This document shows positions 1 to 8,315 of a stretch of DNA of 64,000 bases, piece after piece. Every line of letters starts with the position of its first letter. Position 1 is the first letter of the stretch. The notes beneath the pieces are model-generated. The model was not told the origin of the DNA, searched no databases, and saw nothing but the letters and a program-made list of their open reading frames with translations. The position numbers and the translations under genes are program-made. The DNA comes from Butyrivibrio sp. (lineage in GTDB: Bacteria > Bacillota > Clostridia > Lachnospirales > Lachnospiraceae), in the NCBI GenBank assembly GCA_016291375.1, contig JAEEXE010000013.1, forward strand, positions 1-64,000. Direction: 5' to 3'.

Positions 1-450
1 GCTTCCGAAAAGAGAGTAGAAGAGACCTTTGTTAAGCTTATGGAGGCTGAAGGTTTTGAAATGATTCCTTACGTAAAGGAAGAGTTTGATTTCAATAAGC
101 CTATCAAGTTTGAGTCAGTTACCGAGTTCAGGAACAAGTATGACCTTGTTATCTATCTCGGAAATGTGGAGAATGCATCAAACAAAACCACAGCAAGACT
201 TAACTGGCACACCATCTTCGGAGCAGGCAACAATATTCCATGGTTTGTGGAAGTTGTTCCGACAATGTTTATTTCACTGCAGATCCCATATCATCTTCTT
301 GATGTGCCGATGATCAAGACCTATATCAACGCATATTCAAACCATGATTACGTGATCGAGTCAGTTGTAGAGAAGATCCTTGGCAAGAGCGAGTTTAAGG
401 GCGTAAGCCCCGTGGATCCGTTCTGCGGAAAAGAGTACTTGGCATATTAA
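1..450 (+). CDS. Glycoside hydrolase family 3 protein, C-terminal part (5' end outside window)
   Basis: The frame is open from base 1, so this is the last 149 codons of a gene that starts upstream. What is visible is the C-terminal alpha/beta sandwich of a GH3 enzyme: a YDLVIYLGN strand, a VPTMFISL strand followed by IPYHLLDVP, and the closing FKGVSPVDPFCG. This closing segment is typical of clostridial GH3 proteins often annotated as beta-N-acetylhexosaminidase (NagZ-like). The catalytic aspartate of the N-terminal barrel lies outside the window, so the substrate cannot be decided here. It is followed after 17 bases by an HPr-like gene, probably in the same transcript. Confidence 0.75.
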   Translation, partial: ASEKRVEETFVKLMEAEGFEMIPYVKEEFDFNKPIKFESVTEFRNKYDLVIYLGNVENASNKTTARLNWHTIFGAGNNIPWFVEVVPTMFISLQIPYHLLDVPMIKTYINAYSNHDYVIESVVEKILGKSEFKGVSPVDPFCGKEYLAY

Positions 451-467
451 ATTCGGAGGTAACGCAA

Positions 468-701
468 ATGGTAATCGACAAATTATCGGATTTTGAAGGC
501 TTTTTAGAGGTGGTAGAACAGTGCAAGGGAGATGTTGAACTGGTTACACCTGAAGGCGACAGACTTAATCTTAAGTCAAAGCTTTGCCAGATCATAGCAT
601 TATCCAGCGTATTCCCTCAGATTGCTGAGATCCCCAATGTTGAAGTGTTTGCGCATCAACCTGAGGATATGGAGAGAATCGCAAAATTTTTATTTAAGTA
701 A
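468..701 (+). CDS. Small HPr-like protein without the histidine segment
   Basis: 77 residues, preceded by a good GGAGG site 8 bases upstream. The order helix (LSDFEGFLEVVEQC), strand (DVELVTPEG), a LNLKSKL segment and a C-terminal helix (QPEDMERIAKFLF) matches the HPr fold, with LNLKS aligned to the NAKS loop that carries regulatory Ser46 in HPr and Crh. The N-terminal strand and the HARPA active-site loop are absent, so it cannot act as a PTS phosphocarrier as seen here. Similar short proteins occur in Lachnospiraceae and are annotated variously. The HPr relation is my inference from pattern; the role is unknown, possibly regulatory. Confidence 0.55.
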   Translation: MVIDKLSDFEGFLEVVEQCKGDVELVTPEGDRLNLKSKLCQIIALSSVFPQIAEIPNVEVFAHQPEDMERIAKFLFK

Positions 702-705
702 TTTG

Positions 706-738
706 TAGCCTGGATATGAGAAATTCATGTCCGGGCTA
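706..738 (+). terminator. Hairpin after the HPr-like gene
   Basis: A 15-base arm (706-720) and its near-perfect complement (724-738) enclose a 3-base loop, with two G-U type pairs and one terminal mismatch. The tract after it is only moderately T-rich, so it is a weak terminator or an attenuator upstream of the rhamnosidase. It covers the ATG at 727 and argues against that start. Confidence 0.5.
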
Positions 739-768
739 ATTCTCATATTTGAAAAAGGGAAAGTAAGT

Positions 769-3534
769 ATGAAAATCATTGATGTAAAGATAAATGGAAT
801 TGAAAATCCGATAGGGTTCTCCTATCCGAAGATAAAGTGCAGCTGGAAAGTAGCCGGGACAACCGGTAAATACCAGGTGCGCTCCAAGATCGTTGTCAGT
901 GAAAAGGAGGATTTCTCAGAGATTCTCTGGAGCAAGGAGGATCACGATCTTGACTGGATCGGGGAGGTTATAGATATAACGCCTAAGCCCAGAACAAAGT
1001 ATTATTTCTACGTCGAGGTTACGGATGATGAGAATAATACTGCTAAGAGCGATGTATGCTTTTTTGAAACGGGCAAGATGGCTGAGAAGTGGAAGGCTAA
1101 GTTCATTGGAACGGATGAGGAGCCTTCTTTCCACCCATGCTTTGTAAGAGAGTTTTCTCTTGATGGGGTAAAAGAGATCAAGGAAGGCCGTATTTATGTG
1201 ACCGGACTTGGACTGTACGAGGCTTATTTAAACGGCGTTAAGATCGGAGACGACTATCTTGCACCTTTCTGCAACGACTATAACAAGGGTATCCAGTATC
1301 AGACCTATGATATTACGGACCTTCTTGGGGCAGAGAACAAGCTCTCCATCATCTGCGGAAACGGCTGGTATAAGGGTCGCCTTGGCTATGACGGAGATGT
1401 TTCATACTATGGCAATAAGTTTGGCGTCATTGCGGAAGTATACGTTAACGGAAAGCTCACAGTCATGACAGATGAGAGCTTTAGCTACTGTGGAAGTGAT
1501 ATTGCGTCAAGCGACATATATGATGGCGAGGAATACAACCATCTGTTATGGAAAGATAAAAAGAATGAATTAAAGCCTGTTAAGATCTGGGAGGACAGTA
1601 CAAAGACAAGGTCAAGGCTTGTAGAGAGATACAGTCTGCCGGTTGTGGTAAAAGAGACTCTTCCGGTAAAAGAGATCATCGATACCCCGGCAGGTGAAAA
1701 GGTTCTGGATTTTGGCCAGAATTTCACAGGATATGTTTCTTTTAGATCAAAACTCCCAAGCGGAACCAGGGTTGTTCTTGATTTTGGCGAAGTCCTTCAG
1801 GAGGGCAACTTCTACAATGCCAACTACAGAACTGCCAAGTCGCAGTTTACCTATGTTTCAGACGGATCAGATGAGAATGTTCGCCCGCACTTTACTTATT
1901 TCGGATTCAGATATGTGAGAGTAACCGGCTGGGAAGGTGAGCTAAGCGCAGATGATTTCACCGGAAACGTGGTTTATTCCGACCTCAAAACCACAGTGTC
2001 GTTGGACACTTCAGATGCCAAGCTGAACAGGCTTGCAAGCAACTGTATGTGGGGACAGAAGTCCAATTTCCTGGATATGCCAACTGACTGCCCTCAGAGA
2101 GACGAACGTCTCGGATGGACAGGCGATGCACAGGTTTTTGCACCTACAGCATGCTTTAACATGGACACAAGAGCTTTCTACAGAAAGTTTTTATACGACC
2201 TTCATCTGGACCAGATGGATCACGACGGAGTTGTTGCAAACTTTATTCCCAATATCAGCAAGGCTCCCGGCGGAAGCAGCGTATGGGGCGATGTTGCCAC
2301 ATTCCTGCCAATGGCTCTGTATGAGTACTACGGAGATGAGGATGACCTCAGGGCCAACTATCCTCTTATGAAGGACTGGGTCGACCATATCATCCATGAA
2401 GATGAAGAGCACGGTGATAGCGGTCTTTGGAACTTTGGCTTCCATTTCGGAGACTGGCTCGCTCAGGACGGGATCAGCCCTCAGAGCATGAAGGGCGGCA
2501 CAGATGACTATTTTGTGGCTTCCGTGTACTACTACGAATCACTGATAAAAGCCGGAAGTGCAGCAAGAATACTGGGCTATGTCGATGACAGCATAAGATA
2601 TGCAAAGCGGGCTGAAAAGGTAAATACCGCGATATTAAACGAGTATTTCACATCAAGCGGAAGGCTTGCCATCGATACGCAGACAGCATATCTTATCTGC
2701 CTCAAATACAAGATCTTTATCAGCAAAGACAAGATCATTGATGGTCTTAAACTGCGGCTTAAAAAGGACTGCTACAAGATAAAGGGCGGCTTTGTGGGCG
2801 CAACCATGATGTGTCAGGTACTGGCGGAAAACGATATGGAAGACATCGCCTACTACATCTTATTCCAGGAAGGCTTCCCGGGATGGATGCACTGCATAAA
2901 CCTTGGCGCTACCACCATTTGGGAGAGATGGAACTCAATCCTTGATGACGGAACCATAAGCGGAACCAATATGAATTCCCTCAACCACTATTCCTACGGC
3001 TCTGTAATGGAATACGTATACCGTTTTATTGCCGGAATACAGCCCAATTCCGCAGGATTCAAGAGCGCATTTATTGCACCTCAGATCAGTTCAAGACTTC
3101 GGTATGTTGATTTTAAATACAACTCTGTAAGCGGTGAGTACGGATCTCAATGGAAGATAAATGATGACGGAACAATCACTGTCAGAGTGGAAGTTCCGTT
3201 TGGATGCTCAGCGGTCTATATTCTGCCCGGAACAAACGGCGAAGAGCTGCAGCTTCAGGCAGGAGTCTTTGAAAAGACCTATAAGCCGGTCAGAGACTAT
3301 AGGCTCATGTATACCATGGATACAAGACTTGAAGAATTTGCTGAGGATAAAAGAGCTGTCGAGATCATAAAGAATGATCTGCCGATAGCATACAAACTTA
3401 TGGAGAGCAAGGATGTTGAGAGCCTGGGACTCACCTTGAATGAGATGCAGACCATGTTCTTTATGGGCTTTAACCCGCCTATGGTGATGGCAGCTGCAGA
3501 AAAGCTCTTAGCACTTAAAAAGGAGTGGAATTGA
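769..3534 (+). CDS. Alpha-L-rhamnosidase, GH78
   Basis: Removes terminal alpha-L-rhamnose from plant polysaccharides such as rhamnogalacturonan or from glycosides; no signal peptide is visible, so it probably acts in the cytoplasm on imported oligosaccharides. N-terminal beta domains are followed by the GH78 barrel with the signature DCPQRDERLGWTGD around residue 455 (catalytic acid region) and a C-terminal beta domain. The last 75 residues (from base 3307) form an extra helical segment beginning YTMDTRLEEF. The start at 769 is chosen over 727 because AAAGGGA lies just before it and 727 sits inside a hairpin; this gives 921 residues. The stop overlaps the start of the GH43 gene (ATGA). Confidence 0.92.
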   Translation: MKIIDVKINGIENPIGFSYPKIKCSWKVAGTTGKYQVRSKIVVSEKEDFSEILWSKEDHDLDWIGEVIDITPKPRTKYYFYVEVTDDENNTAKSDVCFFETGKMAEKWKAKFIGTDEEPSFHPCFVREFSLDGVKEIKEGRIYVTGLGLYEAYLNGVKIGDDYLAPFCNDYNKGIQYQTYDITDLLGAENKLSIICGNGWYKGRLGYDGDVSYYGNKFGVIAEVYVNGKLTVMTDESFSYCGSDIASSDIYDGEEYNHLLWKDKKNELKPVKIWEDSTKTRSRLVERYSLPVVVKETLPVKEIIDTPAGEKVLDFGQNFTGYVSFRSKLPSGTRVVLDFGEVLQEGNFYNANYRTAKSQFTYVSDGSDENVRPHFTYFGFRYVRVTGWEGELSADDFTGNVVYSDLKTTVSLDTSDAKLNRLASNCMWGQKSNFLDMPTDCPQRDERLGWTGDAQVFAPTACFNMDTRAFYRKFLYDLHLDQMDHDGVVANFIPNISKAPGGSSVWGDVATFLPMALYEYYGDEDDLRANYPLMKDWVDHIIHEDEEHGDSGLWNFGFHFGDWLAQDGISPQSMKGGTDDYFVASVYYYESLIKAGSAARILGYVDDSIRYAKRAEKVNTAILNEYFTSSGRLAIDTQTAYLICLKYKIFISKDKIIDGLKLRLKKDCYKIKGGFVGATMMCQVLAENDMEDIAYYILFQEGFPGWMHCINLGATTIWERWNSILDDGTISGTNMNSLNHYSYGSVMEYVYRFIAGIQPNSAGFKSAFIAPQISSRLRYVDFKYNSVSGEYGSQWKINDDGTITVRVEVPFGCSAVYILPGTNGEELQLQAGVFEKTYKPVRDYRLMYTMDTRLEEFAEDKRAVEIIKNDLPIAYKLMESKDVESLGLTLNEMQTMFFMGFNPPMVMAAAEKLLALKKEWN

Positions 3535-5033
3535 TGAAACGGGTTTTTAACCCCTATTTACCTTTATATGAATATATTCCCGACGGAGAACCCAGGGTTT
3601 TTGACGGTAGAGCCTATATCTACGGCTCTCATGATTTTGCCGGCGGCCAGAAATACTGCATGGGAGACTATGTGACCTGGTCAGCCCCGGTATCGGATCT
3701 GACAGACTGGAGATATGAGGGCGTTATCTATAAGAGGACCCAGGACTCTTCAAATACAGATGACAGGATGGATCTGTGGGCTCCGGATGTGGTTAAGGGT
3801 GCCGATGGCAGATACTACATGTATTACTGCTTCTCATTTAACCCTGAATTCGGCGTAGCGGTCAGCGATTCACCTGCAGGACCCTTCAGCTTTTACGGCC
3901 ATGTTAAGTATCCGGAAGACATTCTCGGGGGAAAAGAGCTTACTGAGAACTTCCCTTTTGATCCGGGAGTACTGGTAGATGATGACGGAAGAGTCTTTTT
4001 ATACTATGGATTCAGTCCTGCCAAGCCACTTCCTGCGCCTCCGATTGAAGCATTCCTTGAGATGGGGATGAGCAGGGAAGAAGCGGAGGCTCAGCTGCAG
4101 TCCATAGCAAATACTAAGTTTTCTGACGGCGCCTATGTTGTGGAGCTTGAGAAGGACATGATCACCGTGAAGGGTGAGCCCCATCTGATGGTTCCCGGCG
4201 AGAAGATCGCAGAGGGCACGGGATATGAGGGACATGGCTTCTTTGAGGCTTCTTCAATGCGTAAGGTCGGTGATAAGTATTACTTTATCTATTCAAGCTC
4301 TGTAAGCCACGAGCTGTGCTATGCAACATCAGCCTATCCGGACAGAGAGTTTACCTATGGCGGAGTGATAGTATCCAACGGAGATATCGGCTATAAGGGA
4401 AACGCAAGGCCCAGAGCCATGATGGGCAACAATCACGGAAGCATCATAGAAATAAATAACAAGTGGTATATATTCTATCACAGACAGACTCACGGCACAG
4501 AGAGCTCAAGACAGGGCTGTGCAGAGGAGATTCATATAGCAGAAGATGGCAGTATTGCTCAGGTTGAGATGACAAGCTGCGGCTTAAACGGAGGACCCCT
4601 TGCAGGATGCGGAACCTATCCGGCGGCCATTGCATGTAATCTTATGTGCGGAGAGAACGACAAAAAGATTGTCTACGGCCAGTCTCTAAAGGACTCACAG
4701 CCTTATATATATCAGGAAAGCGCTGAGGACGAAAAAGAATCCGTGCAGTATATCGCCAATGTTTTTGACGGTGTTGTTGCAGGATTTAAGTACTTTGACT
4801 GCAGGAATGTAAGAAAGATTGCAGTGGAGGCAAGGAGCTACGGAGCCGGAAAGCTGCTTATCATGCCAGATTTTGAGAGCGCAGAGCCGGTGGGCGAGAT
4901 CTCTTTTGCGAGAGCAGATGACGGATTTACCCGGTATGAGAGCGAGGTAAATATTCCGGATGGAGTCCACGCGCTGTTCTTTAGCTATACCGGTGAAGGA
5001 AAGATAGATTTTAAGAGCTTTACACTTGAATAA
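3534..5033 (+). CDS. Glycoside hydrolase family 43 protein
   Basis: A five-bladed-propeller GH43 enzyme, the family of beta-xylosidases and alpha-L-arabinofuranosidases. The three acidic positions are recognisable: IPDGEPRVF near residue 18 (general base), LWAPDVV near residue 83 (pKa-modulating Asp), and GHGFFEASS near residue 235 (general acid Glu). About 180 C-terminal residues form an additional beta-rich accessory domain, CBM6-like in general character. The start is ATG 3534, overlapping the rhamnosidase stop by the ATGA arrangement and preceded by AAAAAGGAG; a GTG at 3525 is also in frame but has no room for a ribosome site. No signal peptide is visible, suggesting intracellular trimming of arabinosyl or xylosyl branches. 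Confidence 0.9.
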   Translation: MKRVFNPYLPLYEYIPDGEPRVFDGRAYIYGSHDFAGGQKYCMGDYVTWSAPVSDLTDWRYEGVIYKRTQDSSNTDDRMDLWAPDVVKGADGRYYMYYCFSFNPEFGVAVSDSPAGPFSFYGHVKYPEDILGGKELTENFPFDPGVLVDDDGRVFLYYGFSPAKPLPAPPIEAFLEMGMSREEAEAQLQSIANTKFSDGAYVVELEKDMITVKGEPHLMVPGEKIAEGTGYEGHGFFEASSMRKVGDKYYFIYSSSVSHELCYATSAYPDREFTYGGVIVSNGDIGYKGNARPRAMMGNNHGSIIEINNKWYIFYHRQTHGTESSRQGCAEEIHIAEDGSIAQVEMTSCGLNGGPLAGCGTYPAAIACNLMCGENDKKIVYGQSLKDSQPYIYQESAEDEKESVQYIANVFDGVVAGFKYFDCRNVRKIAVEARSYGAGKLLIMPDFESAEPVGEISFARADDGFTRYESEVNIPDGVHALFFSYTGEGKIDFKSFTLE

Positions 5034-5047
5034 TGAAAGGAGCCGCT

Positions 5048-5686
5048 ATGAAATATAAGGCTGTAATTTTTGATCTGGACGGGGTTATCTGCTTTACGGA
5101 CGAATATCATTATCAGGCATGGAAGATCCTTGCAGATGAGCTTGATATCCCTTTTGACAGGACTATAAACGAAAGACTCAGGGGCGTCAGCAGAATGGAT
5201 TCTCTGGAGATAATCCTTGAGAAATATACAGGACCCGAGCTCTCTGCCGGGGAAAAAGAGAAGCTGGCCACAAAGAAGAATGATATCTACAGAAAGAGTC
5301 TTGAAAACATGTCTCCTTCCGATCTTACGGATGAAGTAAGAGAGACACTTAACTCCCTAAGGGACAAGGGACTTAAGCTGGCCATCGGATCCTCCAGCAA
5401 GAACACCAGATTTATCCTGAAGCAGATAGGACTAGAGGATTTCTTTGATGCTATCAGTGATGGCACCAATATCACAAGGTCCAAGCCTGATCCGGAAGTA
5501 TTCTTAAAGGCTGCGGAGTTTGTTGATGAGAAGCCCGTGGACTGCCTTGTTATCGAGGACGCCGAGGCAGGAATTGATGCGGCTGTAGCAGGCGGATTTG
5601 ATGGCGCCGGGATCGGAAGCGCAGCAGGCTACAAAAAGGCAACCTATCGTCTTGACAGTTTTAAAGATATTCTGAAGTATATCTGA
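5048..5686 (+). CDS. pgmB: Beta-phosphoglucomutase
   Basis: HAD-superfamily enzyme that interconverts beta-glucose 1-phosphate and glucose 6-phosphate. The nucleophile motif FDLDGV is at residues 8-13, the cap domain has the typical HYQAWK and RLRGVSR segments, SSSKN is motif II, and the KPDPEVF/VIEDAEAGI motifs III-IV follow. Length of 212 residues is normal. ATG 5048 is chosen because AAAGGAG precedes it; the in-frame ATG at 5033 overlaps the upstream stop. Third gene of the GH78-GH43 operon. Such enzymes usually partner a disaccharide phosphorylase, none of which is in the window, so its phosphosugar source is not explained locally. Confidence 0.9.
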   Translation: MKYKAVIFDLDGVICFTDEYHYQAWKILADELDIPFDRTINERLRGVSRMDSLEIILEKYTGPELSAGEKEKLATKKNDIYRKSLENMSPSDLTDEVRETLNSLRDKGLKLAIGSSSKNTRFILKQIGLEDFFDAISDGTNITRSKPDPEVFLKAAEFVDEKPVDCLVIEDAEAGIDAAVAGGFDGAGIGSAAGYKKATYRLDSFKDILKYI

Positions 5687-5700
5687 TCGCGCTAAATACT

Positions 5701-5740
5701 ATCCTTCTCGCGGACCGTTCCGTGAGGAGGATCTTTGTTT
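5701..5740 (+). terminator. Terminator of the GH78-GH43-pgmB operon
   Basis: A 14-base stem (5701-5714 with 5719-5732) with a CCGT loop followed by CTTTGTTT. It lies 15 bases after the pgmB stop, as expected for an intrinsic terminator. Confidence 0.8.
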
Positions 5741-5870
5741 AATAGGAAATTGCGCCTTGGCGGCGCAACCTTGAATTAAGGGCCCTAGCCACGCCTTTCT
5801 ATTCTTAAATTTATAGACATCACTGTCTTATGACGCCCCGCCTAATACCACGGGGTTATTTTTATGATCT
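5741..5870. other. Convergent intergenic stretch with two further small hairpins
   Basis: No gene is seen. TTGCGCC (5750-5756) pairs with GGCGCAA (5762-5768). A short CCCCG/CGGGG stem near 5836-5855 is followed by a T-rich run on the plus strand and may be a second rightward terminator. I recognise no known structured RNA here. Confidence 0.4.
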
Positions 5871-6434
5871 TTACATCAATCCTTCGTCGTAGATTGCTCT
5901 CTGTCCGCCTACATATTTCGGACGGTGACGTGCACAGATGATGGGGGCTGCTCCGATCTTGCGAAGAGAGATGCGCATAGGTACCACTACGTGATGCATG
6001 TGCATTCCAATCATTGTTCCGCCGATATCTATTCCGGCATCAGCCTTCTGATTTATGGACTCTACAAGCACAGGATCATTAAATCTCTGATAGCATACTG
6101 TTGCAAAGGCTCCGCCTGCATGATTTGGCTGAGGAATGGCGTTAACCTGCTCAAAGCCGTATTTTTCCATGACTTCTCTTTCTACTACAAGAGCTCTGTT
6201 AAGGTGCTCACAGCATTGAGCAGCCATGAAAATGCCGTTTTCCTTAAGGACAGGTACGATTCCATCATAAACCGCATTTGCAGAATCGAGGTTCGTGGCA
6301 GTTCCGATCTGATCTCCAAGAATCTCACTTGATGAGCAGCCTACAACAAAGATATTGCCGGGTTTAAGTCTTGCTCCTGCCAGAATCTCTGTCACCGCCT
6401 GTTTGCTCTGAGAAGTAATCTCTTTGAAATCCAT
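5871..6434 (-). CDS. UPF0340 / TIGR01440 family protein (YwlG-like)
   Basis: A 187-residue protein that matches the UPF0340 family (DUF436; Bacillus YwlG) along its length: VVGCSSSEILGDQIGT near the N-terminus, AAQCCEHLNRALV, the NAIPQPNHAGGAFAT segment and DIGGTMIGMHMHHVVVPMR. The family is widespread in Firmicutes, but no reaction is firmly established for it. The gene lies downstream of an ECF S-component on the same strand with a 50-base gap, so co-transcription is likely. Confidence 0.88.
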   Translation of the reverse strand: MDFKEITSQSKQAVTEILAGARLKPGNIFVVGCSSSEILGDQIGTATNLDSANAVYDGIVPVLKENGIFMAAQCCEHLNRALVVEREVMEKYGFEQVNAIPQPNHAGGAFATVCYQRFNDPVLVESINQKADAGIDIGGTMIGMHMHHVVVPMRISLRKIGAAPIICARHRPKYVGGQRAIYDEGLM

Positions 6435-6484
6435 TTTTTTATCCTCACATTCATTTATATCGCAGCATTATGCTATGCGATCAA

Positions 6485-7042
6485 TCAATTTTCTCCAAAA
6501 TCAAATCTCTTGAAAATCTTAAGAAGACCCGCTTTGTAGCACAGAAGGAGTGAACCGAATACTCCAAGGAGCGCCTGCGCGATCTCATAAGGGAGCTTGA
6601 TCATGGCATATTCAAAAGTGCTGTACACAAAAGTCTTTCCAAGAGTATAACCAACTACCATTATAACTGCGCCGATAAGAGTTGCAATAAGTGAAGTCAT
6701 AAAATGTTCTTTTTCACCCTTCTTAAGTCCTCTGTGTACGATAAGTGATATTACGAGCGCCTGTATACCATGGGTTACAAGAGATACAAACATGGGAGCG
6801 GGGTAAAAGAGAAGGTCTCCAAGAAAAGATCCAACGCCGCCCACAATAAATGCTGCAAGTGGATCAAGAAGTATTGCTGCTGTGCATATGATAAGGTCGC
6901 AGAGGTATAAATGGCCTCCGGGGACCGGTATTCCAAAGCTGGACATGATTATATTAAGAGCCATAAAAAGGGCGGTGATGCATATCCATTTTACGTGATC
7001 TGAAGCCTTCTGATTATTAACTGTCTGAGTATTCTGTGTCAT
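6485..7042 (-). CDS. ECF transporter S-component (substrate-binding membrane subunit)
   Basis: A small hydrophobic protein with about six membrane segments and the S-component look of the HmpT/PF07155-like group: a first helix ending ALNIIMSSFGIPVPGGHLYL, then LLDPLAAFIVGGVGSFLGDLLF, and a C-terminal amphipathic tail. Such proteins capture a vitamin or precursor and dock on a shared EcfAA'T module, which is not in the window. The ligand cannot be assigned. Start 7042 (185 residues) is preferred because GGGAG precedes it; the frame stays open to 7078. Adjacent UPF0340 gene may belong to the same unit. Confidence 0.8.
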   Translation of the reverse strand: MTQNTQTVNNQKASDHVKWICITALFMALNIIMSSFGIPVPGGHLYLCDLIICTAAILLDPLAAFIVGGVGSFLGDLLFYPAPMFVSLVTHGIQALVISLIVHRGLKKGEKEHFMTSLIATLIGAVIMVVGYTLGKTFVYSTFEYAMIKLPYEIAQALLGVFGSLLLCYKAGLLKIFKRFDFGEN

Positions 7043-7142
7043 CTGAATTAAAATCTCCCAAATAATGATATTGCGCATTCTGAAGATATAAATGTCTTAT
7101 TCCTCATATCTTCCCTACGCTAGCATAGAATATACTACATTG

Positions 7143-7188
7143 CTGGTATTGTTATAATAACCAATTTTGATTATTTTCTTAATACCAG
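7143..7188. promoter_or_regulatory. Inverted repeat in the divergent promoter region
   Basis: CTGGTATT (7143-7150) and AATACCAG (7181-7188) face each other across 30 AT-rich bases between the leftward ECF S-component and the rightward isomerase-like gene. Wide spacing of about four helical turns centre to centre fits a dimeric or looping operator better than an RNA hairpin. No strong -35/-10 pair could be fixed for either gene. Confidence 0.4.
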
Positions 7189-7354
7189 TTTAAAGCAGGA
7201 AAATACAGTAAAGGTGCGCCAGTTGACCAGATGATAAGTGAGATTGCAAGATATGAGTAGTGAAGTGTGTTTTTTATATTACAATAAGCAGTATGGGATG
7301 AATCTGATATAAGAGCGTTGCAGAACATATAGAGAGTTATGGAGGCTAAATACT

Positions 7355-8167
7355 ATGAAACTTGGAACATCTTCACCCCTTAGACACGATAGCCCTTCGC
7401 AGTGGGCTGCTAAACACAAGGAACTTGGGCTCGAAGCCATCAATTTTCCGCTTACATGTAATGACGATGAGAAGCTGATAGATGAGTATGTCACTGAAGC
7501 AAACGCAAATGGCCTTACGATCGCAGAAGTCGGGATCTGGAGAAATGCTTTGGATCTTGATGAGGACAAAAGAAAAGACGTCATAAGGTACAGTATCGGA
7601 CAGCTTGAGCTGGCTGACAGGATTGGTGCGCGCTGCTGCGTAAATATATTGGGCTCGCGAGGAGAGCGTTGGGATGGCGCTTATAAGGACAATTTTTCCA
7701 AAGAGACCTGGGATTTTGGCGTTAAGACTATCAGAGAGATTATAGATGCTGTTAATCCCAAGAATACATATTTTACCATAGAGCCTATGCCGTGGATGGT
7801 TCCTACGGGACCGGATGAGTATTTGAAGCTCATAGAGAGCGTTGATAGGGATAGATTTGCGGTTCATCTGGATCTATTTAACTGGATGACTACAGCCAGG
7901 AGATATTTCTTTAATGAAGAGTTTATAGACGAATGCTTTGATAAGCTCGGCAAATACATAAAGAGCTGTCATATCAAGGACGTTAAGATGCAGGATGATT
8001 ATACGGTATTCTTTAAGGAGACATATCCCGGAAACGGGGAGATCAATATCAAATACTTTATTGAAAAAGGTCTTGAATATGATACGGATATGACCTATAT
8101 CATTGAACATCTGGTGACGGATGAAGAGTATCTTAGAAGTGTAGACTATGTAAAGAACTTATTTTAA
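7355..8167 (+). CDS. Sugar phosphate isomerase/epimerase family TIM-barrel protein
   Basis: 270 residues of the xylose isomerase-like TIM barrel family (PF01261). The expected metal ligands are visible in order: Glu in TIEPMPWM, Asp in VHLDLFNW, His in SCHIKDVK and Glu in YIIEHL, so a divalent metal site is intact. Family members isomerise or epimerise keto-sugars, inosose and related compounds; the substrate here is undetermined. GGAGG lies 10 bases before the start. It is a single-gene unit, bounded by the divergent region upstream and a clear terminator downstream. Confidence 0.85.
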   Translation: MKLGTSSPLRHDSPSQWAAKHKELGLEAINFPLTCNDDEKLIDEYVTEANANGLTIAEVGIWRNALDLDEDKRKDVIRYSIGQLELADRIGARCCVNILGSRGERWDGAYKDNFSKETWDFGVKTIREIIDAVNPKNTYFTIEPMPWMVPTGPDEYLKLIESVDRDRFAVHLDLFNWMTTARRYFFNEEFIDECFDKLGKYIKSCHIKDVKMQDDYTVFFKETYPGNGEINIKYFIEKGLEYDTDMTYIIEHLVTDEEYLRSVDYVKNLF

Positions 8168-8176
8168 AAACAAAGA

Positions 8177-8205
8177 AAGAATGTCCTTTGTGACATTCTT
8201 TTTTT
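8177..8205 (+). terminator. Terminator after the isomerase-like gene
   Basis: AAGAATGTC (8177-8185) and GACATTCTT (8192-8200) form a 9-base stem with a 6-base loop, followed by five T. It starts 9 bases after the stop codon. Confidence 0.9.
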
Positions 8206-8234
8206 AACGAAAAGTTTTCGTTGTGTGATATAAT
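8204..8234 (+). promoter_or_regulatory. Extended -10 promoter with overlapping palindrome
   Basis: TGATATAAT (8226-8234) is a consensus extended -10. The palindrome AACGAAAAGTTTTCGTT (8206-8222) covers the -35 area, where no good -35 is present, so it may be an operator or activator site. Transcription would begin near 8241, which excludes the open-frame ATG at 8235 as the start of the next gene. Confidence 0.6.
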
Positions 8235-8315
8235 ATGCGTGTATGCACGTTATTTTGTTTCCTGGCGACTGAGACGGCGGGGGGATATGCTGTGGCAGTC
8301 ATGGAGGCAGGGGTT

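Noticed and set aside
727-768. Upstream ATG for the rhamnosidase
   Set aside because: It falls inside the hairpin at 706-738 and has no ribosome site; 769 has one.
5741-5870. Possible riboswitch or small RNA in the convergent region after pgmB
   Set aside because: Only two short stems; no conserved motif recognised and no gene downstream that it could control.
8235-8315. N-terminal extension of the GGDEF-EAL protein
   Set aside because: A consensus extended -10 ends at 8234, so the extension would start at or before the transcript start.
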